Shown in pieces: positions 37,566-46,059 of a DNA stretch of 64,000 bases. The stretch covers positions 1 to 64,000 of the forward strand of contig JACRPO010000009.1 of assembly GCA_016223165.1 (NCBI GenBank), read 5' to 3'. The DNA is from Burkholderiales bacterium. GTDB taxonomy: Bacteria > Pseudomonadota > Gammaproteobacteria > Burkholderiales > Burkholderiaceae_C. The position numbers and the translations under genes were made by a program. The number at the start of each line of letters is the position of its first letter. The first letter of the stretch is position 1. The notes under the pieces are model-generated. The model was not told the origin of the DNA, did no database searches, and worked only from the letters and a program-made list of their open reading frames with translations.

Positions 37566-38077
37566 ACCGGCCCCCACCGTCGACAGCCTCGACGCCCGCG
37601 ACCCCGGCGCCGCGCACGCTCGCGCGGCAACGCCGGCGCCTGCTCGTGCAGGGCGTGGCGAGCATGTTCGCCGGCACCATGGGCTTCGCCGCGCGGCCGG
37701 CCTCGGCGACGCCGCAGGCGCTGCGCGAGGCCGTCGCCGCGTTCACCGGCGGCGCGGAACCGCGCAGCGGCCGCGTGCGGCTCGAACTGGCCGAACTCGT
37801 CGAGAACGGCAACGCCGTGCCGGTGACGGTGAGCGTGCAAAGCCCGATGACCGAGGCCGACCATGTGCGCCGCATCGCGCTCTTCACCGAACGCAATCCC
37901 GACCCGGGCGTCGCCATCTTCCATTTCTCGCCGCGCAACGGCCGCGCCTGGGTGTCGACGCGCATGCGCCTGGCCACCTCGCAGCAGGTGCTGGCGCTGG
38001 CGCAGATGAACGACGGCAGCTGCTGGCAGGCGACGATGGACGTGGTGGTCACGCTCGCCGCCTGCGTGGAGGGCTGA
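37562..38077 (+). CDS. soxY: SoxY sulfur carrier with altered C terminus
   Basis: A 171-residue protein with a twin-arginine-like signal (RQRRRLLVQGVASMFAG, about 22-38). The SoxY domain shows ELVENGNAVPVTVSV and DHVRRIALFTERNPDPGVAIFHF. In the family the carrier Cys sits in a C-terminal GGCGG. Here the protein ends LAACVEG, so the Cys (168) is followed by Val-Glu-Gly. It may still be conjugated, but the flexible glycines are gone. It is followed after 9 bases by soxZ. Confidence 0.88.
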   Translation: MNRPPPSTASTPATPAPRTLARQRRRLLVQGVASMFAGTMGFAARPASATPQALREAVAAFTGGAEPRSGRVRLELAELVENGNAVPVTVSVQSPMTEADHVRRIALFTERNPDPGVAIFHFSPRNGRAWVSTRMRLATSQQVLALAQMNDGSCWQATMDVVVTLAACVEG

Positions 38078-38086
38078 GGGGCTGAG

Positions 38087-38458
38087 ATGGCCGATGCCGG
38101 TGCCGCCCCCGCCACGCCCGCGGCCGGTGCGCGTGGGCCCGCGCGCGCGCTCGTCACGCTGCCGCCGCAGCTGCGCCGCGGCGAGCCGTTCGAGGTGCGC
38201 CTGCTGGTCGCGCATGCGATGGAGACGGGACACCGCGCCGATTCCCAGGGCCAACGCGTGCCGCGCGACATCGTGCGCCGCGTCGAGTGCCGGCTCGACG
38301 GCGAGATGGTCTTCGCGGCCGACCTGCAGCAGGCGATCGCCGCCAACCCGTACATCGCCTTTCCGCTCGTCGTGCAGGGCGAAGGCACGCTGGTCGTGGC
38401 CTGGAGCGGCGACCACGGCTTTGCGCACAGCGTGAGCGTGGCGGTGAAGCCGCAGTGA
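38087..38458 (+). CDS. soxZ: SoxZ
   Basis: A 123-residue partner of SoxY. The Ig-like SoxZ fold is visible in RGEPFEVRLLVAHAMETGHR, FAADLQQAIAANPYIAFPLVV and AWSGDHGFAHSVSVAVKPQ. There is no signal peptide, as is normal, since it is exported bound to SoxY. It lacks obvious damage. The next gene, soxA, starts 80 bases on. Confidence 0.9.
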   Translation: MADAGAAPATPAAGARGPARALVTLPPQLRRGEPFEVRLLVAHAMETGHRADSQGQRVPRDIVRRVECRLDGEMVFAADLQQAIAANPYIAFPLVVQGEGTLVVAWSGDHGFAHSVSVAVKPQ

Positions 38459-38537
38459 GCGGAGCGCTGGCCGCGGGCAAGGCAGCGAGCGCGGCTGCCG
38501 GCATGTCCGCGGCCGTGCCGGCAGCGATCCCGGCGCG

Positions 38538-39470
38538 ATGAGCGCGCGTCGCGCCATCGTCGTGGTGGCCACGGCCGGCGCGCTCGCGCTCTTCGGCACG
38601 TCGTGCGCGCCGGGCTCGATACCCTCGTCGCCTTCGTCGCCCTCGCCACCCTTGCCCGGCTCGTCCGGCGCGCGCGCCGCGGCGACGGCAGCCAGGCCCA
38701 GCACGCATGGCACGGCCGCCGCCGTGTCACCCGCGCGGCCCGAGACGCGCCGCTCGGGCTATGCCGACATGAGCGCAGCGACGCAGGCGATGCAGCGCGA
38801 CGATGCCGCCAACCCGGCCTGGTTGTGGGTCGAAGAGGGCCGCCAGCGCTTCGCCGCGCAGTGCGCGCGCTGTCATGAAGTGGCGGCGATGGCCGGCGTC
38901 GCCGCGCGCTATCCGGCCTGGGACGAGCGCCTGCAGCGGCCACTGACGCTCGGCCAGCGCATCACCGATTGCCATGGGCGCCATGTTCGCGGCATGGGTG
39001 ACAAGGGCGACGCACGCGCCACAGATGACGCGCGCCCCGACGCCCGGGCGGCGCTGCCCCCCGAGGACGAGACGCGCCTCGCGCTGGAGACCTTCGTCGC
39101 GCTGCAGTCGCGCGGGCGGCCCATCGCACCGCCGGCCGATGCCCGCCTCGCGCCCTGGCGCGAGCGCGGCCGCGCGCTCTTCGCGCAGCGCATGGGCCAG
39201 CTCGACCTCTCCTGCGCGCAGTGCCACGAGCAATACGCCGGCCGCCGGCTGGCCGGCAGCGTCATCCCGCAGGGCCACCCGACCGGCTACCCGATCTACC
39301 GCCTCGAATGGCAGGGCCTGGGCTCGTTGCAGCGCCGGCTGCGCGGCTGCCTGGTCGGCGTGCGCGCGGAACCGTTCGCCGCCGATGGCGAGGAGGCGAC
39401 GGCGCTCGAAGCCTTCCTGATGTCGCGCGCTGCCGGGCTGCCGATGGAGACGCCGGCCGTGCGCCCTTGA
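38538..39470 (+). CDS. soxA: SoxA dihaem cytochrome c
   Basis: A 310-residue lipoprotein-type SoxA (LFGTSC, Cys23). Haem sites are CARCH (109-113) and CAQCH (226-230). The Cys ligands expected for a dihaem SoxA are Cys145 (ITDCHGRH) and Cys271 (RGCLVGVRAEP), the latter also being the residue that is persulfurated in known enzymes. With SoxX it should conjugate thiosulfate to the SoxY Cys. No soxB, soxC or soxD gene follows; the next gene is convergent. Confidence 0.9.
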   Translation: MSARRAIVVVATAGALALFGTSCAPGSIPSSPSSPSPPLPGSSGARAAATAARPSTHGTAAAVSPARPETRRSGYADMSAATQAMQRDDAANPAWLWVEEGRQRFAAQCARCHEVAAMAGVAARYPAWDERLQRPLTLGQRITDCHGRHVRGMGDKGDARATDDARPDARAALPPEDETRLALETFVALQSRGRPIAPPADARLAPWRERGRALFAQRMGQLDLSCAQCHEQYAGRRLAGSVIPQGHPTGYPIYRLEWQGLGSLQRRLRGCLVGVRAEPFAADGEEATALEAFLMSRAAGLPMETPAVRP

Positions 39471-39508
39471 TCGCTGCGGGCGCGCCGACCGCGTCGATCA
39501 CCTCCGGG

Positions 39509-39524
39509 CCGGGCCGGCGCCCGG
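39509..39524. terminator. Hairpin after soxA
   Basis: A 6-bp perfect stem, CCGGGC with GCCCGG, and a CGGC loop lie in the 61-base gap between soxA and the convergent gene at 39532. It is placed where a shared stop is expected but has no T tract. Confidence 0.35.
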
Positions 39525-39531
39525 CGCGGCG

Positions 39532-40044
39532 TCAGGTCTTCACCAGGGCCGAGACGACACCGGCGATCGCTTCCTTCAGCTTGTCCTTCGCCAGCGCCTT
39601 GCATTGCTCGGCGGTGGCACCGGCCTTGGCGTCGAATGCGGTGGCACGCTTCTCCGGCCGCCACAGCACCGCACGCACGGTGCCGGTGCGCGGCAGCAGC
39701 ACGACGCGCGCCGTCACCACGCAGATGCCCTCACGCGTGAGGCCGCCCTCGACCTGGCTGAGGAAAGTCCACTTGCCTTCGGGGTAGACCTTCCACACCT
39801 TGGCCGGGATGCCTTCCTTGAGCATCGCGCGCGCCGTCTCGCCATCGATCAACGACTCGGCCGAAAGGTCGAGCAGCAGCGACTTGGCCTCGCGCACGGG
39901 CTGGGCCTGGACGGCACCGGCGCCGAGCGCGGCGACCAGGGCAAGAGCGCAAGCGATGGGGGCCGCGATGAGGCCGAGGCCGCCGGGCCGCCCGGCGGGC
40001 GAATTGCGGCGTGCGCGGCACGAAGGGTTTCCGGTGAGCTTCAT
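39532..40044 (-). CDS. Small exported protein of unknown function
   Basis: A 170-residue protein that I do not recognise. A hydrophobic stretch at about 24-48 (LGLIAAPIACALALVAALGAGAVQAQ) looks like a signal peptide. The mature part of about 120 residues contains LLLDLSAESLIDGETARAML and two Cys residues (GICVV and AEQCKAL) that could form a disulfide. It overlaps the stop of the upstream cyclic-nucleotide-binding membrane protein gene by four bases, so the two are probably functionally linked. Confidence 0.7.
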   Translation of the reverse strand: MKLTGNPSCRARRNSPAGRPGGLGLIAAPIACALALVAALGAGAVQAQPVREAKSLLLDLSAESLIDGETARAMLKEGIPAKVWKVYPEGKWTFLSQVEGGLTREGICVVTARVVLLPRTGTVRAVLWRPEKRATAFDAKAGATAEQCKALAKDKLKEAIAGVVSALVKT

Positions 40045-40877
40045 GGGGGCGGTCTTCTGGCAGGGGGTGACGAAGCGGCGGCAGTGTAATCAAGCGGCGG
40101 CGGCGCCCGCTCAGTTGCCGCCCGTTCAGTTGCCCGCTCAGTTGCCCGCTCAGTGGCCCGCCCACCTGCTTGCTCACTTGCCTGCCCGGTTGTCGGCTCA
40201 GGGCGTGCCCCCTGCAGCCGCGACACGTCGTCCGACAGCCGCCCCGCGATGAGGCGCGCCACCTCGAAGCCGAAGGCCGGGTTCTGGAAGAAGAGCCGGC
40301 GGAAGCTCACCTCGTCGATCGACAGCAGCGTCGAAGGGTCGACGCAGCGCACGCTGGCGGTGCGCCTCTGCCCCGGCGAGAAGAAGGCGATCTCGCCGAA
40401 CATCTGCCCGGCCTCGATGGTGCGCCCCGCCTCCACCACCTCCAGCCGTCCTTCGGCCAGCACGTACAGGCGGTCGGCGAGGTCACCCTGGCGGAAGAGC
40501 ACGGCGCCCGGCTGCAGGCGGCGGCGCTTCATGAACGGCTGCAGCCACACCTTCAGCTCCTCGGTGCCGAGCCGGTCGGCGTCGCGCAGCCGGCGCGTCA
40601 GACGCTGCATCTCGAGCACGCGCCACAGGTTGATCGGCAGCAGCACGACGTGCAGCACGAAGACCATCGGCGCCGGATGCACGAGCCCGTAGACCACGAA
40701 GCCCACGTTGCCGCCGAGCGCCAGCCAGCGCAGCGGGATGATGGTCTTCACGAGCGTCGAGGCGACGATGAGCGCACCGGCGAGCGCGGCTGCGACCAGT
40801 GCCACCTGCTGCCAGGGATCCGCCAGCGTGGCGAGGAACGTCGCCAGGCGCTCTTCGAGGAACGAGGAGAAATCCAA
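40041..40877 (-). CDS. Membrane protein with C-terminal cyclic-nucleotide-binding domain
   Basis: A 278-residue protein. Three hydrophobic helices at about 24-45, 50-64 and 68-86 are followed by a cyclic-nucleotide-binding domain (about 110-225) with the cassette GQMFGEIAFFSPGQRRTASV, which keeps the ribose-binding Glu and phosphate-binding Arg. The order of three helices then binding domain recalls eukaryotic Popeye proteins, although sequence homology to them is not claimed. The last 45 residues are repetitive (ATERATERATERAATERA) and encoded by tandem 12-base DNA units. It probably senses cAMP or cGMP at the inner membrane. Confidence 0.78.
   Translation of the reverse strand: MDFSSFLEERLATFLATLADPWQQVALVAAALAGALIVASTLVKTIIPLRWLALGGNVGFVVYGLVHPAPMVFVLHVVLLPINLWRVLEMQRLTRRLRDADRLGTEELKVWLQPFMKRRRLQPGAVLFRQGDLADRLYVLAEGRLEVVEAGRTIEAGQMFGEIAFFSPGQRRTASVRCVDPSTLLSIDEVSFRRLFFQNPAFGFEVARLIAGRLSDDVSRLQGARPEPTTGQASEQAGGRATERATERATERAATERAPPPLDYTAAASSPPARRPPP
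40108..40167 (+). repeat. Tandem 12-base repeat in coding sequence
   Basis: Units like CAGTTGCCCGCT recur in register four to five times with substitutions. On the minus strand they encode the Ala-Thr-Glu-Arg repeat in the C-terminal tail of the cyclic-nucleotide-binding membrane protein. Twelve-base units change the protein by four residues without shifting frame. Confidence 0.7.
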
Positions 40878-40928
40878 GGGCGGGGGTCGTCGATGAGGAC
40901 AGCGGCGGCGACGGGCGCGGGTTCCGGC

Positions 40929-41348
40929 TCAGCCCCCCGTCCGCGCCATGAGGACGGCGATCCAGCCCAAGGGATGGCGCGTCAGCGGCACCGACACCAG
41001 CGTCCCGAGCGCGGCCAGCGCCGCGACGAAGAACGCGGCGCGCGCGGCCGGCGTCGGGGCCCGCTTCAGCGCCATCGAGCCGAGCGCGATGTAGAGGACG
41101 AGCCAGCCGAGCTTGGCGCCCAGCCAGGCATCGCGCAGCGGGTGCAGGCGCAGCATCGACCACAGCGCCACGCCCGCTGCGAACAGAGCAGTGTCGATGG
41201 CCACGCTCGTGCGCCGCGCCAGCGGCGCCATCGCCCAGCGCCGACCTGCGAGCACGCCGGCGCCGCGCGCGGCGAAGAGCGTCGCGCTCAGGCCGACGAG
41301 CGCCACATGGGCCTGCTTGACCTGCACGTACCAGTCCACGAGAGCCAT
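40929..41348 (-). CDS. SirB2-family membrane protein
   Basis: A 139-residue protein with four predicted helices. It starts at ATG 41348 (MALVDWYVQVKQAHVALV), which carries the typical SirB2 opening with a helix-borne Lys-x-x-His. Later segments TSVAIDTALFAAGVALW and AWLGAKLGWLVLYIALGSMAL fit the family, whose role is unknown. It is preceded by a 337-base gap to the divergent ABC transporter operon (41349-41685), in which I see no gene and no certain regulatory site. Confidence 0.75.
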   Translation of the reverse strand: MALVDWYVQVKQAHVALVGLSATLFAARGAGVLAGRRWAMAPLARRTSVAIDTALFAAGVALWSMLRLHPLRDAWLGAKLGWLVLYIALGSMALKRAPTPAARAAFFVAALAALGTLVSVPLTRHPLGWIAVLMARTGG

Positions 41349-41685
41349 GCCGCGAATGATGCCTGCGAAGGGCGGATGAACGATGCATGAACGGCGCACC
41401 GAAGGACGCACGAAGGGGCGCACCCGCCTCGAACGCTCGTGGCCGGCCGCCCTTGAACCGGGTCAAGTCGGCAGGACCGTGCACCGTATCGGACCGGCCG
41501 GAAAGCCCGGGCGGCGCGCTTCGATACGATTGGTTGTATTGCCGCTCCGCCACGGTCGCTGCGCTGCGGGAAAACGCGGCTGACCGGGGCATCAAAGGCT
41601 TCCTAGACTGCCCGCACTTCCGCCCCGCCGGGAGCGCCGGTCCCGGGTCAGGTGCTCGCGGCATGACGCTTGCTCGACGCCCTCC

Positions 41686-42516
41686 ATGGCCGCCGCCACC
41701 CCTGCCCCGCTTGCCGCGACCACCGCCGAACCCGGCCCGCTCGTGAAGATCGAGCGGGTCAGCAAGCGCTTTCCCAACGGCACGCTGGCGCTTCAGGACA
41801 TGTCGCTCGAGATCGGCGAGCACGACTTCATCAGCTTCCTCGGCCCCTCGGGCTGCGGCAAGAGCACGGCGCTCAGGCTGCTCGCCGGGCTGTCGCCTGC
41901 CACCTCGGGCAAGCTGACCTGGGCCGCGCACCGCACGCTCGGCGCCTCGCGCACCGACCGCGAGCTCGCCTTCGTGTTCCAGGAGCCGACGCTGATGCCG
42001 TGGGCGACGGTGTTCGACAACGTCTACCTGCCGCTGCGCCTGTCGGGCACGACGCGCAGCCAGGCCGACGAGACGGTGCGCGACGCGCTGGCCATGGTCG
42101 GCCTGACGCGCTTCGCCGGCGTCTACCCGCGCGAGCTCTCCGGCGGCATGAAGATGCGCGTGTCGATCGCCCGTGCCCTCGTCACGCAGCCGCGCCTGAT
42201 GCTGATGGACGAGCCCTTCGCGGCGCTCGACGAGATGACGCGCAGCAAGCTCAACAACGACCTGCTCGCGATCTGGAAGGAGCACCGCTTCACCGTCATC
42301 TTCGTCACGCACAGCGTCTACGAGAGCGTCTACCTCTCCAAGCGCATCGTCGTGATGGCGCCGCGCCCCGGCCGCGTCGTGCGCGAGCTGCGCATCGACG
42401 AGCCCTACCCGCGCAATGCCGGCGACTTCCACGTCTCCAGCCGCTACAACGAGCACGTGAAGGTGGTGCAGCGGGTGTTGCACGCGACGATGGCCGGGAT
42501 CGACGTGGACCATTGA
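41686..42516 (+). CDS. ABC transporter ATPase, nitrate/sulfonate/taurine type
   Basis: A 276-residue ATPase. Walker A GPSGCGKST is at 53-61, the signature ELSGGMKMR near 146-154, Walker B LMLMDEPFAALDE near 166-178 and the switch His in VTHSVYES. The proximal sequence is of the SsuB/TauB/NrtD group that energises uptake of small organic anions or thiamine precursors. The permease gene starts three bases after its stop. Confidence 0.92.
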   Translation: MAAATPAPLAATTAEPGPLVKIERVSKRFPNGTLALQDMSLEIGEHDFISFLGPSGCGKSTALRLLAGLSPATSGKLTWAAHRTLGASRTDRELAFVFQEPTLMPWATVFDNVYLPLRLSGTTRSQADETVRDALAMVGLTRFAGVYPRELSGGMKMRVSIARALVTQPRLMLMDEPFAALDEMTRSKLNNDLLAIWKEHRFTVIFVTHSVYESVYLSKRIVVMAPRPGRVVRELRIDEPYPRNAGDFHVSSRYNEHVKVVQRVLHATMAGIDVDH

Positions 42517-42519
42517 TCG

Positions 42520-43446
42520 ATGCGCGAAGCCGACACCATCCGCCAGGGACCGCCCGCGCCCGCGCCGACGGTCGCCGCCACCGCGGCACCGACGGCGGCC
42601 GGGCGCCACCACCGGCGCACCGACGAGCAGCGCGCTGCCGACCGCGCCCGCCTGGCGCGGCGCGGCGAGGCGGCGGCGCGCGTGCTGCTGCCGCTCTTCG
42701 TCGTCGCGGCGCTGCTCGGCGTGTGGGAGGTGGTGGTGCAGGTGCAGAAGATCCCGCACTACATCCTGCCCGCGCCCTCGCTGGTGCTCGAGACGCTGGT
42801 GAAGAACTGGGCCAGCCTGGCGCCGGCGCTGTGGTTCACGCTGCGGCTCACGTTGATGGCGCTCGGCCTCGCCGTCGTCGGCGGGGTGCTGCTGGCGATG
42901 GCCTTTGCCCTGTCGAAGTGGGTGGAGATCAGCCTCTTCCCGATCGCCGTGTTGCTGCAGGTCACGCCCATCGTCGCCATCGCGCCGCTGATCCTGATCT
43001 ACGTCGACAGCACGACGGCGGCGCTGCTCATCTGCGCCTGGATCGTCGCCTTCTTCCCGATCCTCTCGAACACCGTCATCGGCCTCAAGAGCGCCGACAG
43101 CAACCTGCGCGACCTGTACACGCTGTACGGGGCCACGCGCTGGCAGCGCTTCCGCTTCCTGCTCGTGCCGAGCGCGCTGCCCTACTTCCTGGGCGGGCTC
43201 AAGATCGCCGGCGGCCTGGCGCTCATCGGCGCCGTCGTCGCCGAGTTCACGGCCGGCTCGGCCGGGCGCAACACGGGGCTCGCCTCGCGCATCCTCGAGT
43301 CGATGTTCCGCACCGAGATCCCGATGATGTTCGCCGCCCTGCTGCTCGTCTCCCTGCTGGGCATCGTCATCTTCGCCGTCTTCGCCGCGCTGGCCAGGCT
43401 GCTGCTCGGCCACTGGCACGAGAGCGAGATGAGCCGCGAGCCCTGA
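42520..43446 (+). CDS. ABC transporter permease, SsuC/TauC type
   Basis: A 308-residue inner-membrane permease with about six helices from residue 55 on. The cytoplasmic EAA-like loop is at about 195-220 (SADSNLRDLYTLYGATRWQRF). The first 50 residues are polar and Ala/Arg-rich, longer than usual. It belongs with the ATPase just upstream and the substrate-binding protein gene at 44967. Confidence 0.9.
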   Translation: MREADTIRQGPPAPAPTVAATAAPTAAGRHHRRTDEQRAADRARLARRGEAAARVLLPLFVVAALLGVWEVVVQVQKIPHYILPAPSLVLETLVKNWASLAPALWFTLRLTLMALGLAVVGGVLLAMAFALSKWVEISLFPIAVLLQVTPIVAIAPLILIYVDSTTAALLICAWIVAFFPILSNTVIGLKSADSNLRDLYTLYGATRWQRFRFLLVPSALPYFLGGLKIAGGLALIGAVVAEFTAGSAGRNTGLASRILESMFRTEIPMMFAALLLVSLLGIVIFAVFAALARLLLGHWHESEMSREP

Positions 43447-43455
43447 AGTGGCGCA

Positions 43456-44877
43456 GTGAGCCCGGGACCCACGACCGTTCCCGTGCCGCCCTCGCACCGC
43501 GCCGAGGACCACGGGCTCAACCCGGCACCCGACTGGGCGCGCGTCGCCGCCGAGCTGCACAGCCTGGACGTGATCGCGCAGCCGCGCCAGCGCAAGGCGC
43601 TGTCCAAGGACTTCTACTGGTACAGCCCGATCCTCGCCGACGAGCTGCGCGACTGCGTCGCCGACCTCGTCGTGCGCGTCGGCACCGAAGACGACGTGCT
43701 GCGCGTCGCCGCCGTCGCCGCGCGTCACCGCCTGCCGCTCACGGTGCGCGGCGGCGGCACCGGCAACTACGGCCAGTGCGTGCCGCTCGCCGGCGGCCTC
43801 GTGCTCGACATGACGCCGATGCGCCGCGTGCTCGACATCGCGCCGGGGCGTGTCGCCGTGCAGGGCGGCGCGCGCCTGTTCGACATCGAGATGGCCGTGC
43901 GCGAGACCGGCCAGGCCCTGCGCATGTGGCCCAGCACCTGGCGCGTGGCCACCATCGCCGGCTTCATCGCCGGCGGCTTCGGCGGCGTCGGCAGCACGCT
44001 GCACGGCGTGCTGCGCGATCCCGGCAACCTGCTGCGCTGCCGCGTCGTCACGGTCGAGCCGGCGCCGCGCGTCATCGAGCTCTTCGGCGACCAGATCCAG
44101 CAGGTCCACCACGCCTTCGGCACCAACGGCATCGTCACCGAGGTCGAGGTGGCGCTGAGCCCGGCGGTGCAGTGGCAGCACGTGATCGCGCTCTTCCCGC
44201 ACTACGCACAGGTGCTCGACGCCTGCATCGCCGCCAGCACGCCGGCGCTCGAGATCTTCCTGCTCTCGGCGGTCGAGTGCCGCTTCGCGCCCTACTGCAC
44301 GACGCTCGGGCAACGCTTCCCGCCCGACCGGCACGCCATCTTCGCGATGGTGGCGCCGCGCTCGATGGCAGCCTTCACGCAGATCGTGCAGGCGCACGGC
44401 GGCAGCGTCAGCATGGCCATGGACGAGGACAGCGCCGAGGCGGCCGGCCTGCCGCCGGCCTACGAGTGCGCCTACAACCACACGACGCTGCAGGTGCTCA
44501 AGCGCGACCGCGGCTGGACCAACCTGCAGGTGGCCTACCCGCAGCCCTTCGACCCCGCGCCGGTGTTGCGCCAGCTCGAGCGCTTCGGCGACGATGTCTG
44601 GCAGCACCAGGAGTTTGCGAAGATGCACGGCCGGCCCGCCACCTTCGCCATCGTGCTGACGCGCTGGAAGGGCATCGAACACCAGTACGAGCTGATCCGC
44701 AGCATCGAGGCCGACGGCTGCACGATCTTCAACCCGCATGTCGTCACCATCGAGGACGGCGGCATGAAGGCCATCGACACGGCACAGATCGAGTTCAAGA
44801 AGCGGGCCGACCCGCTCGGACTGATGAACCCCGGCAAGTCGCGCGGCTGGTCACCGGCGATGGCGCGCGCGGCCTGA
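43456..44877 (+). CDS. FAD-linked oxidase within ABC operon
   Basis: A 473-residue flavoprotein that starts at GTG 43456, nine bases after the permease stop. The PCMH FAD-binding domain is clear (VRVGTEDDVLRVAAVAARH, LTVRGGGTGNYGQCVPL, DMTPMRRVL, STWRVATIAGFIAGGFGGVGS). No histidyl attachment motif is seen, so FAD is probably non-covalent, as in GlcD-like dehydrogenases. Its position between permease and binding-protein genes suggests it oxidises the imported compound. Confidence 0.87.
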   Translation: MSPGPTTVPVPPSHRAEDHGLNPAPDWARVAAELHSLDVIAQPRQRKALSKDFYWYSPILADELRDCVADLVVRVGTEDDVLRVAAVAARHRLPLTVRGGGTGNYGQCVPLAGGLVLDMTPMRRVLDIAPGRVAVQGGARLFDIEMAVRETGQALRMWPSTWRVATIAGFIAGGFGGVGSTLHGVLRDPGNLLRCRVVTVEPAPRVIELFGDQIQQVHHAFGTNGIVTEVEVALSPAVQWQHVIALFPHYAQVLDACIAASTPALEIFLLSAVECRFAPYCTTLGQRFPPDRHAIFAMVAPRSMAAFTQIVQAHGGSVSMAMDEDSAEAAGLPPAYECAYNHTTLQVLKRDRGWTNLQVAYPQPFDPAPVLRQLERFGDDVWQHQEFAKMHGRPATFAIVLTRWKGIEHQYELIRSIEADGCTIFNPHVVTIEDGGMKAIDTAQIEFKKRADPLGLMNPGKSRGWSPAMARAA

Positions 44878-44966
44878 GGCCGAGCCCCCGCGCGCGGCGT
44901 GGCACGGCGCTTCCCGCGCTCGACCCGGCCCCGCAACAATGCAGGGGACCCGGAAGGAGATTCCCG

Positions 44967-46016
44967 ATGAACACCACTTGCTCGCCCACCACCCGCCGCC
45001 GGCTGCTGGCCGCGGCCACGTCTGCCGCCGCCGCGGCCCTGCTGCACACCACGCCCGCCCTGGCACAGGACAAGGTGGTCTTCGCCACCAACTGGCGCGC
45101 TCAGGCGCCGCACGGCGGCTTCTACCAGGCGCTCGCCGACGGCACCTACAAGCGCTACGGGCTCGACGTCGAGATCCTGCAGGGCGGCCCGCAGGTCAAC
45201 AACCGGCCGATGCTGCCGGTGGGCAAGATCGATTTCCTGATGACGGGCAACCTGCTGCTCACCTTCGACCAGGTGAAGCAGAACGTGCCGGTCACCGTCG
45301 TCGCCGCCTTCTTCCAGAAGGACCCGCAGGCCATGCTCGCGCACCCCGGCCAGGGCTACGACAAGTGGGACGACCTGAAGAAGGCCCCCACCGTGCTCAT
45401 CAGCAAGGACGGCCAGTTCAGCTTCTGGCAGTGGATGAAGGCCGACCACGGCTTCAAGGACGAGCAGTTGAAGCCCTACACCTTCAACCTCGCTCCCTTC
45501 CTCGCCGACAAGAAGGCGGTACAGCAGGGCTACTCGATCGCCGAGCCCTTCAACGTGAAGAAGCAGGCCGGCTTCGACCCCATCGTGCACCTGCTCGCCG
45601 ACCACGGCTTCTCGACCTACAGCACGACGGTGGAGACGCGCACGCAGCTCGTGCGCGACAAGCCCGAGCTCGTGCGCCGCTTCGTCGAGGCCAGCATCCT
45701 CGGCTGGTACAACTACCTGTACGGCGACCGCAGAGCGGCCGATGCGCTGATCAAGAAGGACAACCCGGACATGACCGACGAGTACATCGAGGGCTCGGTC
45801 CAGCTCATGAAGAAGCTCGCCATCGTCGACAGCGGCGACGCGCTCACCAAGGGCATCGGCGCCATCGACCCGGCCCGCATCAAGGACTTCCACGACAAGA
45901 TGGTGAAGGCGGGCCTGTACAAGCCGGGCGAGGTCGACCTGTCCAAGGTGGCGACGACGCAGTTCGTCAACAAGGGCTTCGGCCTGGACGTGCGCAAGCG
46001 GCTGACGGGCAAGTGA
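44967..46016 (+). CDS. ABC transporter substrate-binding protein, NMT1/THI5-like
   Basis: A 349-residue periplasmic binding protein with an AAGGAGA ribosome site. The Tat-like signal TRRRLLAAATSAAAAALL ends at ALAQ. The NMT1/THI5-like fold is indicated by VVFATNWRAQAPHGGFYQAL, GLDVEILQGGPQVN and GKIDFLMTGN. Members bind pyrimidine precursors of thiamine, riboflavin, nitrate or sulfonates; the ligand cannot be chosen here. It completes the ABC system started at 41686. Confidence 0.9.
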   Translation: MNTTCSPTTRRRLLAAATSAAAAALLHTTPALAQDKVVFATNWRAQAPHGGFYQALADGTYKRYGLDVEILQGGPQVNNRPMLPVGKIDFLMTGNLLLTFDQVKQNVPVTVVAAFFQKDPQAMLAHPGQGYDKWDDLKKAPTVLISKDGQFSFWQWMKADHGFKDEQLKPYTFNLAPFLADKKAVQQGYSIAEPFNVKKQAGFDPIVHLLADHGFSTYSTTVETRTQLVRDKPELVRRFVEASILGWYNYLYGDRRAADALIKKDNPDMTDEYIEGSVQLMKKLAIVDSGDALTKGIGAIDPARIKDFHDKMVKAGLYKPGEVDLSKVATTQFVNKGFGLDVRKRLTGK

Positions 46017-46059
46017 GCCGAGGCCTGCGCTTCCCACCGCTTCGACCGGCGGCTCACCG

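Noticed and set aside
40483-44739. A 1418-codon minus-strand frame across the ABC transporter and FAD oxidase genes
   Set aside because: It is antisense to three well-conserved genes and shows no domain, only His/Arg/Ala-rich sequence.
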